NCBI RefSeq assembly: GCF_001316005.1 | Contig: NZ_BBBJ01000005.1 | Coordinates: forward strand, 62,001 to 126,000 | Reading direction: 5' to 3' | Origin: Vulcanisaeta distributa JCM 11217 | Lineage (GTDB): Archaea > Thermoproteota > Thermoprotei > Thermoproteales > Thermocladiaceae | Length of the DNA: 64,000 nt | Shown here: piece after piece, positions 46,839 through 56,668 of the stretch | Layout of the letters: each line of letters begins with the position of its first letter | Numbering within the stretch: the stretch's first letter is position 1 | Translations under genes and position numbers: made by a program | Notes under the pieces: generated by a model | The model's input: only the letters and a program-made list of their open reading frames with translations | Told to the model about the DNA's origin: nothing | Databases searched by the model: none

Positions 46839-47873
46839 GTGCCGTTAATTGTTGTTGTCGGTGGTTGGTTCGGCGATGAGGGTAAGGGCAAGGTAGTGTC
46901 CTACCTAGGACTTGCGGATAAGCCAAGTATTTGCATTAGGACGGGCTCCATAAACGCTGGGCACACGGTTAATTATAATGGGAGGACTTGGAAGCTTAGG
47001 ATATTGCCGTCATGCTTCGTTAATAAAACAACGAGACTCATGATAGCGCCAGGCGCATTGCTTAAGATTGATGTTTTATTCAAGGAGATTGAGGAGACAG
47101 GTAGCAGGGGGGGTAGGGTTTGGGTTGACGCTAATGCGGGCGTTATTGAGGATAGGCACGTGGAGAGTGAGAGGAGTAATGAGTATTTAATGAAGGTCAT
47201 TGGTTCAACAGGTCAGGGCGTGGGTGCGGCAATGGTTGATAGGGTGTTGAGGGTTTTGAAGACTGCCAAGGAGTTTCCTGAGCTCAGGGACTTAATAACT
47301 GACGTTAGTAAGGAGGTTAATGAAGAGTTGGATAGAGGCGGTGAGGTGATTGTTGAGGGTACGCAGGGGGGGACATTCCTAAGCCTTTACCACGGCACGT
47401 ACCCATTCGTAACCTCCAGGGACACCACGGCAGCCGGCGTGATTAGTGAGGTTGGTGTTAGCCCGAGGCTCGTTAGTGACATTATCCTGGTGTTTAAGGC
47501 ATACGTTACCAGGGTTGGGGGGGCTGGCGAATTACCCGGTGAGTTGAGTATGGAGGAGGTCGTTGCCAGGGGGGGTTGGGCTGAGAGGGGGGGCACGGTC
47601 ACGGGCAGGCCCAGGCGCGCCGCGCCATTTAACATGGACCTCGCCAGGAGGGCTGTCATGCTTAATAGGCCGACCCAAATAGCCATCACGAAGTTCGACG
47701 CATTATTCCCAGACGCCCGCGGCAAGAGGAGGTGGGCTGACCTACCTGTTGAGGCGAGGAGGTGGCTCGAGAACGTTAGTGAGGCGTTGAGGGTCCCAAT
47801 CACGTTAATAGGGACTGGGGGGGAGGATTCCATGGACATGATTGACATGAGGCGTGAGGTGATGGGTCCATGA
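46839..47873 (+). CDS. purA: Adenylosuccinate synthetase
   Basis: Condenses IMP and aspartate with GTP. The 344 residues match the short archaeal form. N-terminal [17 protein letters not shown] holds the P-loop and catalytic Asp; [41 protein letters not shown] and [10 protein letters not shown] follow. At three places the sequence has one Gly more than the conserved motifs: EGTQGG (usual EGTQG), RVGGAG (usual RVGAG) and RGGTVTGR (usual single Gly), all at G7 runs (47366, 47517, 47587). The start is GTG at 46839. The next gene overlaps by four bases. Confidence 0.92.
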   Translation: MPLIVVVGGWFGDEGKGKVVSYLGLADKPSICIRTGSINAGHTVNYNGRTWKLRILPSCFVNKTTRLMIAPGALLKIDVLFKEIEETGSRGGRVWVDANAGVIEDRHVESERSNEYLMKVIGSTGQGVGAAMVDRVLRVLKTAKEFPELRDLITDVSKEVNEELDRGGEVIVEGTQGGTFLSLYHGTYPFVTSRDTTAAGVISEVGVSPRLVSDIILVFKAYVTRVGGAGELPGELSMEEVVARGGWAERGGTVTGRPRRAAPFNMDLARRAVMLNRPTQIAITKFDALFPDARGKRRWADLPVEARRWLENVSEALRVPITLIGTGGEDSMDMIDMRREVMGP

Positions 47874-49303
47874 TCTATGACGTGGCAATAATAGGTGGTG
47901 GCCCGGCAGGCCTGTTTGCTGCGTATGAGATTGTGGAGAATGCGAGGGACGTCAGTGTTATATTGATTGATAAGGGTTACATGCCGAGGCAGAGGCATTG
48001 CCCGTTAGCTAAGATTGGGAAGTGCGTGTGCGTGCCGTGCCACATAACCCATGGCATTGGCGGTGCAGGGCTATTTAGTAGTGGTATCATTAATTTAAGG
48101 CCTGACATTGGCGGTGATCTTCAGGAGATCCTCAATAGTTGGGATGCCGCCAACCTACTCATTGATTATATCGATAGGGTCTTCCTGAAGTTTGGGGGGG
48201 CGCCTCAGGATAGGGTCTTTGAGCCTAAGGGGGGGTCGGCCTTTGAGGAATACCAGAGGGCATTAGCTCGGGTTGGTGCTCAGTTAGTGCCCATTAGGCA
48301 GAGACACATTGGCACTGACGGCTCTACCAGGGTTATTGAGAACTTCGTCTCGTACCTCACGGAAGCAGGTGTTAAATTCGCCATTGGCACTGCGGTTGAG
48401 CATGTCGAGAAGAGCAACGGAAACTTCCTACTAAAGACGAGGAGAGGCGTTATTGAGGCCAGGACGGTCCTAATAGCGCCTGGTAGGGCTGGTGCTGAGT
48501 GGTTTAGGGATGAGGCGAGGAGGTTGGGTATTGAATTGATGCCTAACCCACTGGATGTTGGCGTTAGGGTTGAGGTCCCCCCCAAGTACGTCATGGACCC
48601 AGTGACTAATCTATACATGGACCCAAAGATCATAATGTACACGAAGTCCCATGACGACAAGGTCAGGACATTCTGCGTTAACCCAGGGGGTTTCGTGGTC
48701 ATGGAGAGGTATGACGATGGTACGGTTGGTGTTAATGGGGAAACTTACGTGGATAGAAGGAGCGGTAATACAAACTTTGCATTACTAACCTCTATCAGGC
48801 TCACGGACCCAATGGAGGACACCATCGAGTATGGTAAATCAATTGCGAGGCTAGCCACGAAGCTTGGTGGTGGTAGACCAATAATCCAGAGACTTGGCGA
48901 TCTCGAGGATGGTAGGAGATCCACGTGGGATAGGATTAGGAGGAATGTTATTGAGCCGACGCTGAAGTTCGTGACGCCGGGCGACATTGGCATGGCATTG
49001 CCGCATAGGGTGCTCGATAACCTAATGGAGTTTCTCCACAGAGTTGATAACGTAATACCTGGACTCGCCTCAAAGTACACCCTACTCTATGCACCAGAGA
49101 TTAAGTACTACAGCATGAGGGCCGTAGTTAATAGGTTCATGGAGACCACGGTAGATGGCGTATTCGCTGCAGGAGACGGAGCAGGGCTTTCCAGGGGGGG
49201 CATAAACGTGGCGGCAGCCACAGGCGTACTCGCAGCGTGGGGGGGAATACTCACGAAACTCGGTAAGGAGGTCAGGAACGAATTAATAAACAAGATAAAG
49301 TAA
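47870..49303 (+). CDS. FAD-dependent dehydrogenase (COG2509-like)
   Basis: The 477 residues start with the FAD Rossmann motif [19 protein letters not shown] and have [28 protein letters not shown], and the C-terminal FFAD-type [20 protein letters not shown]. Uncharacterised FAD dehydrogenases of this family are widespread in archaea; the cysteine pair C-V-C-V-P-C near residue 50 is a candidate redox or Fe-S site. Translation is coupled to purA by an ATGA overlap. At least six G7/C7 runs lie in it, and the frame is intact. Confidence 0.7.
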   Translation: MIYDVAIIGGGPAGLFAAYEIVENARDVSVILIDKGYMPRQRHCPLAKIGKCVCVPCHITHGIGGAGLFSSGIINLRPDIGGDLQEILNSWDAANLLIDYIDRVFLKFGGAPQDRVFEPKGGSAFEEYQRALARVGAQLVPIRQRHIGTDGSTRVIENFVSYLTEAGVKFAIGTAVEHVEKSNGNFLLKTRRGVIEARTVLIAPGRAGAEWFRDEARRLGIELMPNPLDVGVRVEVPPKYVMDPVTNLYMDPKIIMYTKSHDDKVRTFCVNPGGFVVMERYDDGTVGVNGETYVDRRSGNTNFALLTSIRLTDPMEDTIEYGKSIARLATKLGGGRPIIQRLGDLEDGRRSTWDRIRRNVIEPTLKFVTPGDIGMALPHRVLDNLMEFLHRVDNVIPGLASKYTLLYAPEIKYYSMRAVVNRFMETTVDGVFAAGDGAGLSRGGINVAAATGVLAAWGGILTKLGKEVRNELINKIK

Positions 49304-49494
49304 GAGATTAAAGAGAGTCAACGTCAAATTATAATTAATGACGAAACCCCCCCTGCCCTGACAAGTGATGAATTCAGCCTTGGCTGAAATAAGCAATTAT
49401 TAATTTTGTTAACACGTAATCACCGAATACTTTCTATCTAAGCACTGAAAGTGATTTATTAACCAGGCAGTTAAATTAAGTATATGGATGCTCA
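49304..49494. other. Intergenic region before PaREP2b
   Basis: About 190 bases, AT-rich, with a C7 run at 49347-49353 outside any gene. TTTATTAACC near 49455 could be a promoter for the following gene. No other feature seen. Confidence 0.3.
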
Positions 49495-51061
49495 ATGGTT
49501 CATAAGGTCCCTGATGAGATAGGGATTTACTATGGTGATTGCAGACCAGGTAGAAGATGCGCGGCGAGGGAGCCCGTGAAAAATAAGGTGACCAGGGACG
49601 AAGTAATTGAATTACTTGAGGAATCCATAGACAAGATTGAGAAGTGGGATCTCTATGGGGATCAATGGATTAGTAATTACGTAAATGAGGTTAAGGAGGT
49701 AATCAATGGGTTTGAGAAATACGAAGAACTGAACGAATATCATAAGCTAATAATCAACCCAATTAGAGAAATACTCAAATCACTACTAAACAGGGTAGAC
49801 AACGATTTAAGAAACTACTGGGTGAGCACACTGGGAAATGAGGTCGCTGAATTAATCCAAGACATAATAAGCGGAAAGGCTCAAGTAATAATAAATAAAA
49901 CAAGCAAGACACTGACGGTCCACATCTATAAAACCCACATAACGCTGGACGTAAACAAAATACGAAATAACAGTGGAACAACCACACAACTAAGGATCAA
50001 AGGACTAAGGGGGGGGATCAATATCGAAATACCCAATATATTCAAGGAAATAATGAATAAAGGAGAATACGAAAAACTCGAAAAAGAAATACTCGTGCCA
50101 TTGAGGCTAGGCTTCGCAAAAACGGACGAAATAATAAGAAACAGAAAACCAGCAATGATAACAGCACACCTATGGCAAGCCATACTATGGATGCTACTAT
50201 ACCCAGGAAAAATCCACATAAGTATTAATGGCATCGACATAAACAAAAACGACGTAAAAATTAAATGGTACTTAGAGACCTATGGATATAATTCATTAAA
50301 GAATGAAGCATTTGATGTGATTAAAAATTCCGATAAGACGGTATTTTTAATTTTGTACATACAGCAATTTTAGGTGATGCTGATGTATCGTTCTTAAAGC
50401 ATGATAATCGTATTGAGCCAATAATTAGGCTATCAATTGGTTATAGTGAATACGAAAAATGGGAAACTGTACTTAATGTTCTAAGAGACTTTGGTATTAA
50501 CTTTAGAACTGGTGATTATGCGAAGGGTGAAACTCAAGTAAGGATTAGAGGTAGCAATGCTGTCAAATTAGCGAGAAACATTATTGAGGCAACACCACCA
50601 ATAATAAGGGTTTTGTTTGATAATCTTAGCATCGATAAATGGAATAAATTAAAACAGATGGCCTGTATGGAATTAGGTCGTAGACGAGGCAGATCACAAG
50701 TTGAGATCGGCAATATTGCTTCTCAATTAGCATTAATGACCGAGGCTACGTAACGCTTAGATTAAAGAGTCGCCGTGAAGGTATTATTAATGAAGCTAGA
50801 AATATACTTAAAAGCCTTGGTTTAAGGGAGGACTTTGATTACGGAGCAAAGATGAGCAATGACTATAATAAAATAATAATTTATCATGAAGCCATATTTA
50901 AGAATGAATGGCTTAAAAAACCAGTAATAGAAAAGCTATATGAAATGATGAATAGAGCTAATAATAATGAGAAGAGAAAAAGAAAAATACTCAAGGCTTT
51001 GCAAAGGCTTATTCAAACTCAGTCATCCACGGAGAAACAGGAAAATCATCAAAAGACTTAA
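49495..51061 (+). pseudogene. PaREP2b-family protein, disrupted
   Basis: PaREP2b proteins are large multicopy proteins of Pyrobaculum and relatives. The first 290 residues hold AMITAHLWQAILWMLLYPGK, KIKWYLETYG and the tail; after breaks near 50373, LGDADVSFLKHDNRIEPIIR, SEYEKWETVLNVLRDFGI and KLARNIIEATPPIIR match the family core, and the C-terminal part runs to 51061 in yet other frames. The codons are more A-rich than in core genes. A G8 run is at 50009-50016. Either a decaying copy or an intact one with errors. The tRNA-Cys gene begins 26 bases downstream. Confidence 0.55.
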
Positions 51062-51086
51062 AAAACTCCGAATAGCAATAAAATAT

Positions 51087-51183
51087 GCCCCGGTGACCGA
51101 GAGGTCGAAGGTGCTCGGCTGCAGTGACGATTTTATATGCAGGAACCGAGTTTTCCCGGGTTCGAATCCCGGCCGGGGGGGCT
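51087..51183 (+). tRNA. tRNA-Cys (GCA) with intron
   Basis: The 5' acceptor is GCCCCGG, followed by TG and a D arm, anticodon stem CTCGG/CCGAG with loop CT-GCA-G/A, variable loop TTTTC, T arm CCGGG-TTCGAAT-CCCGG and encoded CCA (51184-51186). A 20-base intron (51125-51144) sits after position 37; a four-base helix CTGC/GCAG with three-base bulges cut AG^T and GA^A forms a classic BHB motif. Three extra G are present in the 3' acceptor strand: the pairing needs CCGGGGC but seven G (51175-51181) are seen. As assembled the stem could not form, so the extra bases are probably false. Confidence 0.85.
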
Positions 51184-51230
51184 CCAGTCTTCGTGGTTCT
51201 TGTGGGCTTTTTGGTGGGTCGTGTCTTGGT

Positions 51231-51751
51231 TCATTGACCGTGGGTTAGGCCTTCTATCTTCTTTAGTATTTCATTGGCTTCCTTCTCCCTGCCCAGTTCG
51301 GCTATTAATTGCGTTAATTTCTTAATCAGTATCACTAAGTCCTCTATCGCGTCTTTCCTATCCGCATAGTCGCTGGCCCCACGGTAGAGCCCGTTGTATG
51401 CATACCTATGTAGTTTTAGGGCTAATGAGTTTATGCCGACGGCTTCCCTATAGCCCAGCTCCTCTAGTCTCCTCGCTATTATGTTGAGTCCTGTTGTTGG
51501 GGGCTAGAAAACCTATTTTTCTGTACCACTCCCTCTCCTTATCGTCTTTAGGCATCTTATCCATGTTGAGCGAGACTAGGGCACTAACTATGGCTTTCCA
51601 CGCATGAATGCCTTTTGCGATGCGTTTCTGCTGTATCCCCCCTCTCGAGGAGTTCAATGGCTAGGTTAAGCTCGATTATCGCCTCCTCAAGCCTGAAATT
51701 TACGTAATTCCCTAAGTCCTTAACCTGGGGGGGTACCACGCCTTCGCCCAT
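51231..51751 (-). CDS. PaREP1-like/HEPN-fold protein (frameshifted)
   Basis: Reconstructed chain: MGEGVVPPQVKDLGNYVNFR, then IIELNLAIELLERG, QQKRIAKGIHAWKAIVSALV, EWYRKIGFLAPTTGLNIIA, ALKLHRYAYNGLYRG and a C-terminal helix pair ending near 51231. It matches the PaREP1/PaREP8-type family by these blocks. Breaks: C6 at 51637-51642 (five fits) and G5 at 51499-51503 (four restores APTTGLN). About 173 residues. It lies convergent to the tRNA gene and 45 bases from its CCA end. Confidence 0.6.
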
Positions 51752-52154
51752 TTCATGAAAATCAGCAATGGATGTCTTAATAAAATCTCCTAGTCCTTAG
51801 CATTAATCATTTATATCTACGGCTCATAACCTAACTATTACTATGAACATTATTGAATCTCTTAAGGGTATTGATTGTCTTGATGTTGTACAGAGTCGCT
51901 TGACAAAATGAGGAAGGGGTATTAACTGGAAAATTGAATTGAAGGGTTACAACGTAGGTCTCAACATTATTAGGGGTCCTCGCGATAAAATTACGCGACA
52001 TGGGCATTATTAATTTATGAATTCTTTAGCATCGTTTTGTTTTTATCTATATTCTTTCTTAGTCTTTTGTTTGGTTTTATAAGATTATTTTTCAGGTGCA
52101 TAAATTGCGCTTGATTTTATTACTTTTATTCATTTGAATTCTTCGTATCCTTGT
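51752..52154. other. Low-content region with degraded ORF
   Basis: Between the PaREP1-like gene and the sulfur cluster. A short frame from ATG 51843 (MNIIESLKGIDCLDVVQSRL) is broken by TGA, and another frame reads INWKIELKGYNVGLNIIRG to about 52013, so this may be a small dead gene. The region is AT-rich. TTTTATTACTTTTATTC at 52112-52128 is likely the promoter of the DsrE2 gene. Confidence 0.35.
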
Positions 52155-52571
52155 ATGAGCTCGGGTAGGGATAAGATAAGCATGATCGTGTTCTCAGGGA
52201 CTGAGGATAAGTTAATACCGGTTGGTGCGATTTCGCAGGCTGCTGCGGCGCTTGGTTATGAGGTGAATATATTCTTCACTGGATGGGCGATGTTTAAGTT
52301 GTTGAAGAACCCGACACCTCCTGTTTGGCCTAAGGAGTTTGAGCAGTTTGTGCCTAGGCTTCAGGAGGGTATGGCTAGGATAAAGGCGCCGACGTGGCTA
52401 GACATGCTCAGGGAGGCTAAGAAGATGGGTGCTAAGGTCTATGTATGCTCAATGATGGCGTCAGCGGCCGGCCTTAAGAAGGAGGACTTCGACCCATCAC
52501 TTGTTGATGATGTTGTTGGCGTAACAACATTCCTGGAAATGGCCAAGGGTGGGCAGGTGCTCTTCATATGA
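52155..52571 (+). CDS. DsrE/DsrE2-family sulfur-carrier protein
   Basis: ATG at 52155 (MSSGRDKISMIVFSGTEDKL) is preferred over an upstream ATG at 52134 because the TATA-like box lies about 25 bases before it. KISMIVFSGTEDKLIPVGAI, EVNIFFTGWAMFKLL and AKVYVCSMMASAAGLKKED match the DsrE2-type fold; the Cys of VCSMM is the likely persulfide carrier. It passes sulfane sulfur with the adjacent TusA-like protein. The gene is intact. Confidence 0.82.
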   Translation: MSSGRDKISMIVFSGTEDKLIPVGAISQAAAALGYEVNIFFTGWAMFKLLKNPTPPVWPKEFEQFVPRLQEGMARIKAPTWLDMLREAKKMGAKVYVCSMMASAAGLKKEDFDPSLVDDVVGVTTFLEMAKGGQVLFI

Positions 52572-52575
52572 GGTG

Positions 52576-52825
52576 ATGGGCATGGGTCAGGGCAATAGGA
52601 TCCTCGTGGACGCCAGGGGGCATTGCCTGTCCAGGACCCATTACCGAGGTTGTTAAGGCGTATAGGAATGCGAGGAATGGTGATGTAATAGAGGTTTGGG
52701 CCACGGATCCAGGTTTTGAGCCTGACATAAAGGCTTGGATACAGAGGACCGGCAACCAGCTCCTGGAGCTTAGGAAGGAGTCTGATAAAATAGTCGCCGT
52801 GATTAAGGTAACTGCCAAGAAGTGA
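52576..52825 (+). CDS. tusA: TusA/SirA-like sulfur carrier (frameshifted)
   Basis: As assembled, G5 at 52616-52620 breaks the frame; four G gives VDARGIACPGPITEVVKAYR, with the TusA motif CPxP. GDVIEVWATDPGF and LLELRKESDKIVAVI follow, normal for the fold. About 82 residues. TusA carries persulfide sulfur on this Cys. It is the second gene of a sulfur cluster. Confidence 0.82.
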
Positions 52826-52841
52826 TTTAAGGTGAATTATC

Positions 52842-54044
52842 ATGTCCACGCTTAAAAGGAAGGTTATCATTATTGGTGGTGGTACAGGCGGTGCAATGCT
52901 CGCTAATAGACTCCCAAAAGATGAGTTTGAGGTTACAGTCATAGATAAACAACCCTATAACTACTTCTGGCCCTGGCTACTCTACATAGCATTCAGAGGC
53001 TCCAAGAGACCCATTAAGCGCGAGATACGCTCGGTGCTTAAGCCCTGGGTAAACTTCATACAGTCCGGCGTAAGGGTTGTTAATCTTCAGAATAGGTATG
53101 TGGAGCTTGAGAATGGGAAGAGGCTTGAGTATGACTATGTAGTGATAGCCACAGGAGCCACTGTGGATTACTCGAGGGTTCCCGGTCTCGATAAGGTCAC
53201 GGAGATGTTCGGTAATTACCATAGTAACGAGGAGAATGCCTGGAGGGTTTGGCAGACATTGAACGGCATGAAGGAGGGCACGTTAGCGATCATACTGACT
53301 CCAGGTGCTTATAGATGCCCACCAAGCCCGTTAGAGGGTACGTTCCTCGCCGAAGAATTCTTCAGGAGGAGGGACTTAAGGGATAAGGTGAGGATAGTCT
53401 TTGCAACCTTCTACCCAAGGCCGTACCCTGCCGAGCCCATGAATGAGTTAATAGAGCCTCTGCTTAAGGAGAGGGGTATTGAGTACATAACCTTCTACAC
53501 GCTTGACCACATAGACCCCCCCGAGAAAAGGGTCGCCTACTCCATGGAGGGTGAGGAGCTTAAGTTCGATGCGGCAATAGTCATACCACCGCACGTTGGT
53601 GTTGATATTAAGTATGTACCGGAGGATGTACTGGATAGTGATAGGTTTGTCCAGGCGGATAAATTCACGAATAGGGTTAAGGGGGGGTTTGATGACGCAT
53701 TCGTGATTGGCGACGCCTCAGCACTTCCCGTCGCCAAAACGGGGGGGGTTACAGCTCATCTGCAGGCTGGTGTTGTGGCTAGGATACTCCAGGGTGAGGA
53801 TGCTCGTAACACGGGCCGTACTAACTGCCCATTTGATGTTGGTTATGGCCTTGGCACATTCGTGATAAGCGACTATAATAATCCAACGATTAAATACCCA
53901 ATAAACAGGATTAACCACTTGTTCAAGGTCGCCTTCGCAGCCACTTATTGGGACATGATACTATACCCAGAACTCTGGGACCCAATATTCGAGGCTTACT
54001 TTGAGGCTACGGAGCCGGCGAAACTTCGTTACCTATATAGGTGA
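52842..54044 (+). CDS. Sulfide:quinone oxidoreductase-like flavoprotein
   Basis: The 400 residues have the N-terminal FAD motif KVIIIGGGTGGAMLANRLP, the second Rossmann ATGATVDY, and the C-terminal FVIGDASALPVAKTGG. Cys in YRCPPSP and TNCPF correspond to the redox pair of sulfide:quinone oxidoreductases. It oxidises sulfide at the membrane surface and reduces quinone. Family members usually have RCP(G/A)P near the first Cys. The end overlaps the next start. C7 and G7/G8 runs at 53516, 53681 and 53741 keep the frame. Confidence 0.8.
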   Translation: MSTLKRKVIIIGGGTGGAMLANRLPKDEFEVTVIDKQPYNYFWPWLLYIAFRGSKRPIKREIRSVLKPWVNFIQSGVRVVNLQNRYVELENGKRLEYDYVVIATGATVDYSRVPGLDKVTEMFGNYHSNEENAWRVWQTLNGMKEGTLAIILTPGAYRCPPSPLEGTFLAEEFFRRRDLRDKVRIVFATFYPRPYPAEPMNELIEPLLKERGIEYITFYTLDHIDPPEKRVAYSMEGEELKFDAAIVIPPHVGVDIKYVPEDVLDSDRFVQADKFTNRVKGGFDDAFVIGDASALPVAKTGGVTAHLQAGVVARILQGEDARNTGRTNCPFDVGYGLGTFVISDYNNPTIKYPINRINHLFKVAFAATYWDMILYPELWDPIFEAYFEATEPAKLRYLYR

Positions 54045-54709
54045 GTAGCATGGTTGAGAGTCGATTAGAATTTGAGAGTAAGCTTCTCGAGGTACTAACG
54101 CCGGAGTACCTGGAATCGCTCATTAAATTCCTTAAGGTTATAAAGAGGTTGGATGAACTTGGCGTACTCGATTCATTAAACAATTTATTAAATAACGAGG
54201 TCATTGAAGACCTCGCGAAAAACCTACTGACCACAAGCGCCATTAAATTACTTAATGAGCACGACAAGATTCTATCAATAATAGCAAAGCTCACGGAACC
54301 CAGCGTAAGGGATGGTGTTGAGAAGGCCCTTGACCTCATAGGTGCAATGGGTAATGTTGGCCTTCTTGATACGTTAAAGGACGTGCTTGGGGGGGATCCT
54401 GAGGTGTTGAGTGAGTTGGTACATACTTTAATTAATGATAATAGTACGTACTTAATGACAAACCTTGATACATTGCTGGAGTTCATGGCACATATTAGGT
54501 GCTGTGCTTATGTGGCCTCCCTAAACGCTGCCAGGAGGGAGGTTGCTGCTGATGGGAAGTCTGTCATTGAGACAATGAATGAGTTGTTAAGGGATGCTGA
54601 TGCCAGGAGAGGATTAAGGTTCCTATTACTAGCGGCTAAGTACCTCGGTAAGCAATTAGCTGAGAGTGAAATTAGTAAAATTAAGGACTTCATTTACGTC
54701 TTTGAGTAA
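54041..54709 (+). CDS. DUF1641 protein
   Basis: A 222-residue helical protein that starts at GTG 54041 in a GTGA overlap with the flavoprotein stop, or at the ATG 54050. Its middle (GAMGNVGLLDTLKDVLGGDP) matches the DUF1641 family, which accompanies sulfide:quinone oxidoreductases and formate dehydrogenases. Probably an accessory of the quinone-reducing complex. A G7 run at 54389-54395 gives LGGDPEV. It overlaps the convergent gene by 16 bases. Confidence 0.75.
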   Translation: MSSMVESRLEFESKLLEVLTPEYLESLIKFLKVIKRLDELGVLDSLNNLLNNEVIEDLAKNLLTTSAIKLLNEHDKILSIIAKLTEPSVRDGVEKALDLIGAMGNVGLLDTLKDVLGGDPEVLSELVHTLINDNSTYLMTNLDTLLEFMAHIRCCAYVASLNAARREVAADGKSVIETMNELLRDADARRGLRFLLLAAKYLGKQLAESEISKIKDFIYVFE

Positions 54710-54894
54710 ATAATGTATGCCCTCATTCCATTAAAATCATGATCTTGGTCATACTCCTTGAGTGTTAATCCATCCTCGCTCATTGCCAGGACGTACGCCT
54801 TAATGTAATCCTTCAATTGAAGCTTTTCCCTAGTCGTTATTATTCGAATTATGGTGCTCTCCCTCTTATACGATACCTTATCCTCCCTACCCAT
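54694..54894 (-). CDS. Small protein, unknown
   Basis: A 66-residue basic and polar chain (ESTIIRIITTREKLQLKDYI, then LTLKEYDQDHDF). No known motif. Just downstream of another unknown gene on the same strand with 17 bases between. May form an operon with it. Confidence 0.4.
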   Translation of the reverse strand: MGREDKVSYKRESTIIRIITTREKLQLKDYIKAYVLAMSEDGLTLKEYDQDHDFNGMRAYIIYSKT

Positions 54895-54911
54895 TAATAG
54901 TAATTCAAGGG

Positions 54912-55564
54912 CTACCTGATTGGTGAGACACCGACAACCCTATATATCATTACATGATTATGGTCAGAGGATTCATATATGGAGTCCACATATGGCTTCA
55001 CAACCTGGGAATCAAGTAATGCATCCATGACCAATGCCACAGAACCCCCCCCGTTACTCACCACCATGTACACAATCTCCTCAAAGCCCTGCGGCTCATA
55101 ATTAATTAACCTCTGCATTGCGCAGGTACATTTAGTGAACTCGAGATAGCTTGTTGGGACGCTATCCGTGTAAAACGCCACAGTCGTAGCCCTTAATACC
55201 CTGTAAATCCTAAATGTCATGCTTGGTATTGTGCCAAGCCCAACATCTATTATATAGAGCCCAGGCGATACATCAACCCTATCCTGTGTAAGATTTCTAA
55301 AGTTAAGCCTATACATGTACCTCCTCCTCTCCTTCACGTCCAGGTAAGTCTCAACAAAACCCCCTCTTGCGCAATAAATTAATGGCATTTCTGGCGGTTC
55401 TAGTTCCAAGCCCCCGTACCATCTATTATCTCCTTAAACGTGACGTAGGTCTTATTATTTATTAAATGCTCAAACTCCAGGTAATTGAGGATTAACCTGG
55501 CTGAGAGAGGTAATTCCTCGAGCGTGCCTACAGTCTCCTCTTCCTCACTACGTCTATTAGCCAT
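54912..55564 (-). CDS. Protein of unknown function with winged-helix-like N terminus (frameshifted)
   Basis: From ATG 55564 the chain reads MANRRSEEEETVGTLEELPL and LSARLILNYLEFEHLINNKT, a winged-helix-like start; the rest lies in another frame (LELEPPEMPLIYCARGGFVE, TYLDV, VSPGLYIIDVGLGTI). G5 at about 55412-55416 separates the two; three or six G would join them. C8 at 55045-55052 in the second part. About 217 residues. No family recognised. Confidence 0.45.
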
Positions 55565-55612
55565 TTCGAGATAAGATTCTATAAAATCTCAATAATAATT
55601 TTTCTTTTCGGA

Positions 55613-56621
55613 TCAGCGTCTATTAAAGCCGTACTTCTTTATTATGTAATTATAGGCTGAGTAAGCGGCGAGGGCTCCCTGTCCGGCAGCCACCACTATC
55701 TGCCTGAAGTCTCTTGGTGTTAAGTCAACGCAGTCCCCCAGCCGCGTAAATACCTGGTATGCTTGTTTCCATTAGGTGATTGACTTTTATGTAACCATCC
55801 TGTGAGAGCTCAAGCCCAATCCTCTTAAATAGATCGACTGGAGGTTCCGCGCCAATCTCTACGAATAATCCATCAAGGGGTAATTCGAAGATCTCCTTCG
55901 TATCGACCCTCTGCAGTACTGCCTTCCTAAGTAGTTTATCGCCCTGCAGCTCCTTAACCACGGTGTTCCATATAATCTCAATCTTCGGATTCTTAAGCAG
56001 TAGGTCCTGGTAGTACTTCTGGGCCCTCAATTGATTTCTCCTGTGTATTATGTAAACCTTGCTTGCGTACTCAGTTAGTAGCAGTGCGGCTGATGCGGCT
56101 GAATCACCACCGCCAACCACCGCGACGACCTTACCCTTAAACAACGGCGCATCACAGGGTGCGCAGTAGCTGACGCCTCTGCCATTGTACGTGTCCTCAC
56201 CAGGCACGTTAAGCTTCCTCTTCTTTTCACCAACCGTGAGTATTACGGTCCTCGCAGTATACTCATCACCATTTAATGTATAGATCTTGAATAGATCGCC
56301 ATCCCTCTCCACGTTCTCCACGGAATCGATGATTATAGGTACGTTGTAATACTTAACATGTTCCTCAAACTTAGTCACTAGGTCGGGACCCATAATCCTT
56401 GTGTAGCCGAGGTAATTCTCAACCCAGCCAGCCTTAGCTACCTGCCCGCCAACCTCCTCGGTTATTATTATTGTGCTCATGCCGTACCTAGCCGCGTATA
56501 TGGCCGCCGACATGCCCGCTGGTCCTCCGCCGATTATTACTGTGTCGTATACCTTGCCCGTTAACTCTTCACTAACTCCAAAATCCATCTTAGTAACTGA
56601 TATCTTAAATGTACTGCTCAT
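55613..56621 (-). CDS. trxB: Thioredoxin reductase (frameshifted near the C terminus)
   Basis: The 320 or so residues have FAD motif [20 protein letters not shown], the redox center SYCAPCDAPLF (CxxC), the NAD(P) motif VVAVVGGGDSAASAALLL and FVEIGAEPPVDL. C5 at 55735-55739 breaks it; four restores IYAAGDCVDLTPRDFRQIVV. The start taken is ATG 56621 (MSSTFKISVTKMDFG). It may reduce peroxiredoxin partners. It follows galK and galT in the same direction. Confidence 0.88.
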
Positions 56622-56668
56622 TGAGCCGTAAAAGATGGAATTCAATAAAAACCTAACGCAGCTAATTA

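Noticed and set aside
47387-47998. A long minus-strand open frame opposite purA.
   Set aside because: It mirrors the coding frame of purA, is rich in Pro/Ser/Thr and has no recognisable motif.
49495-51061. Transposase or integrase in the PaREP2b region.
   Set aside because: No DDE or tyrosine recombinase motifs, no terminal repeats; the blocks match PaREP2b instead.
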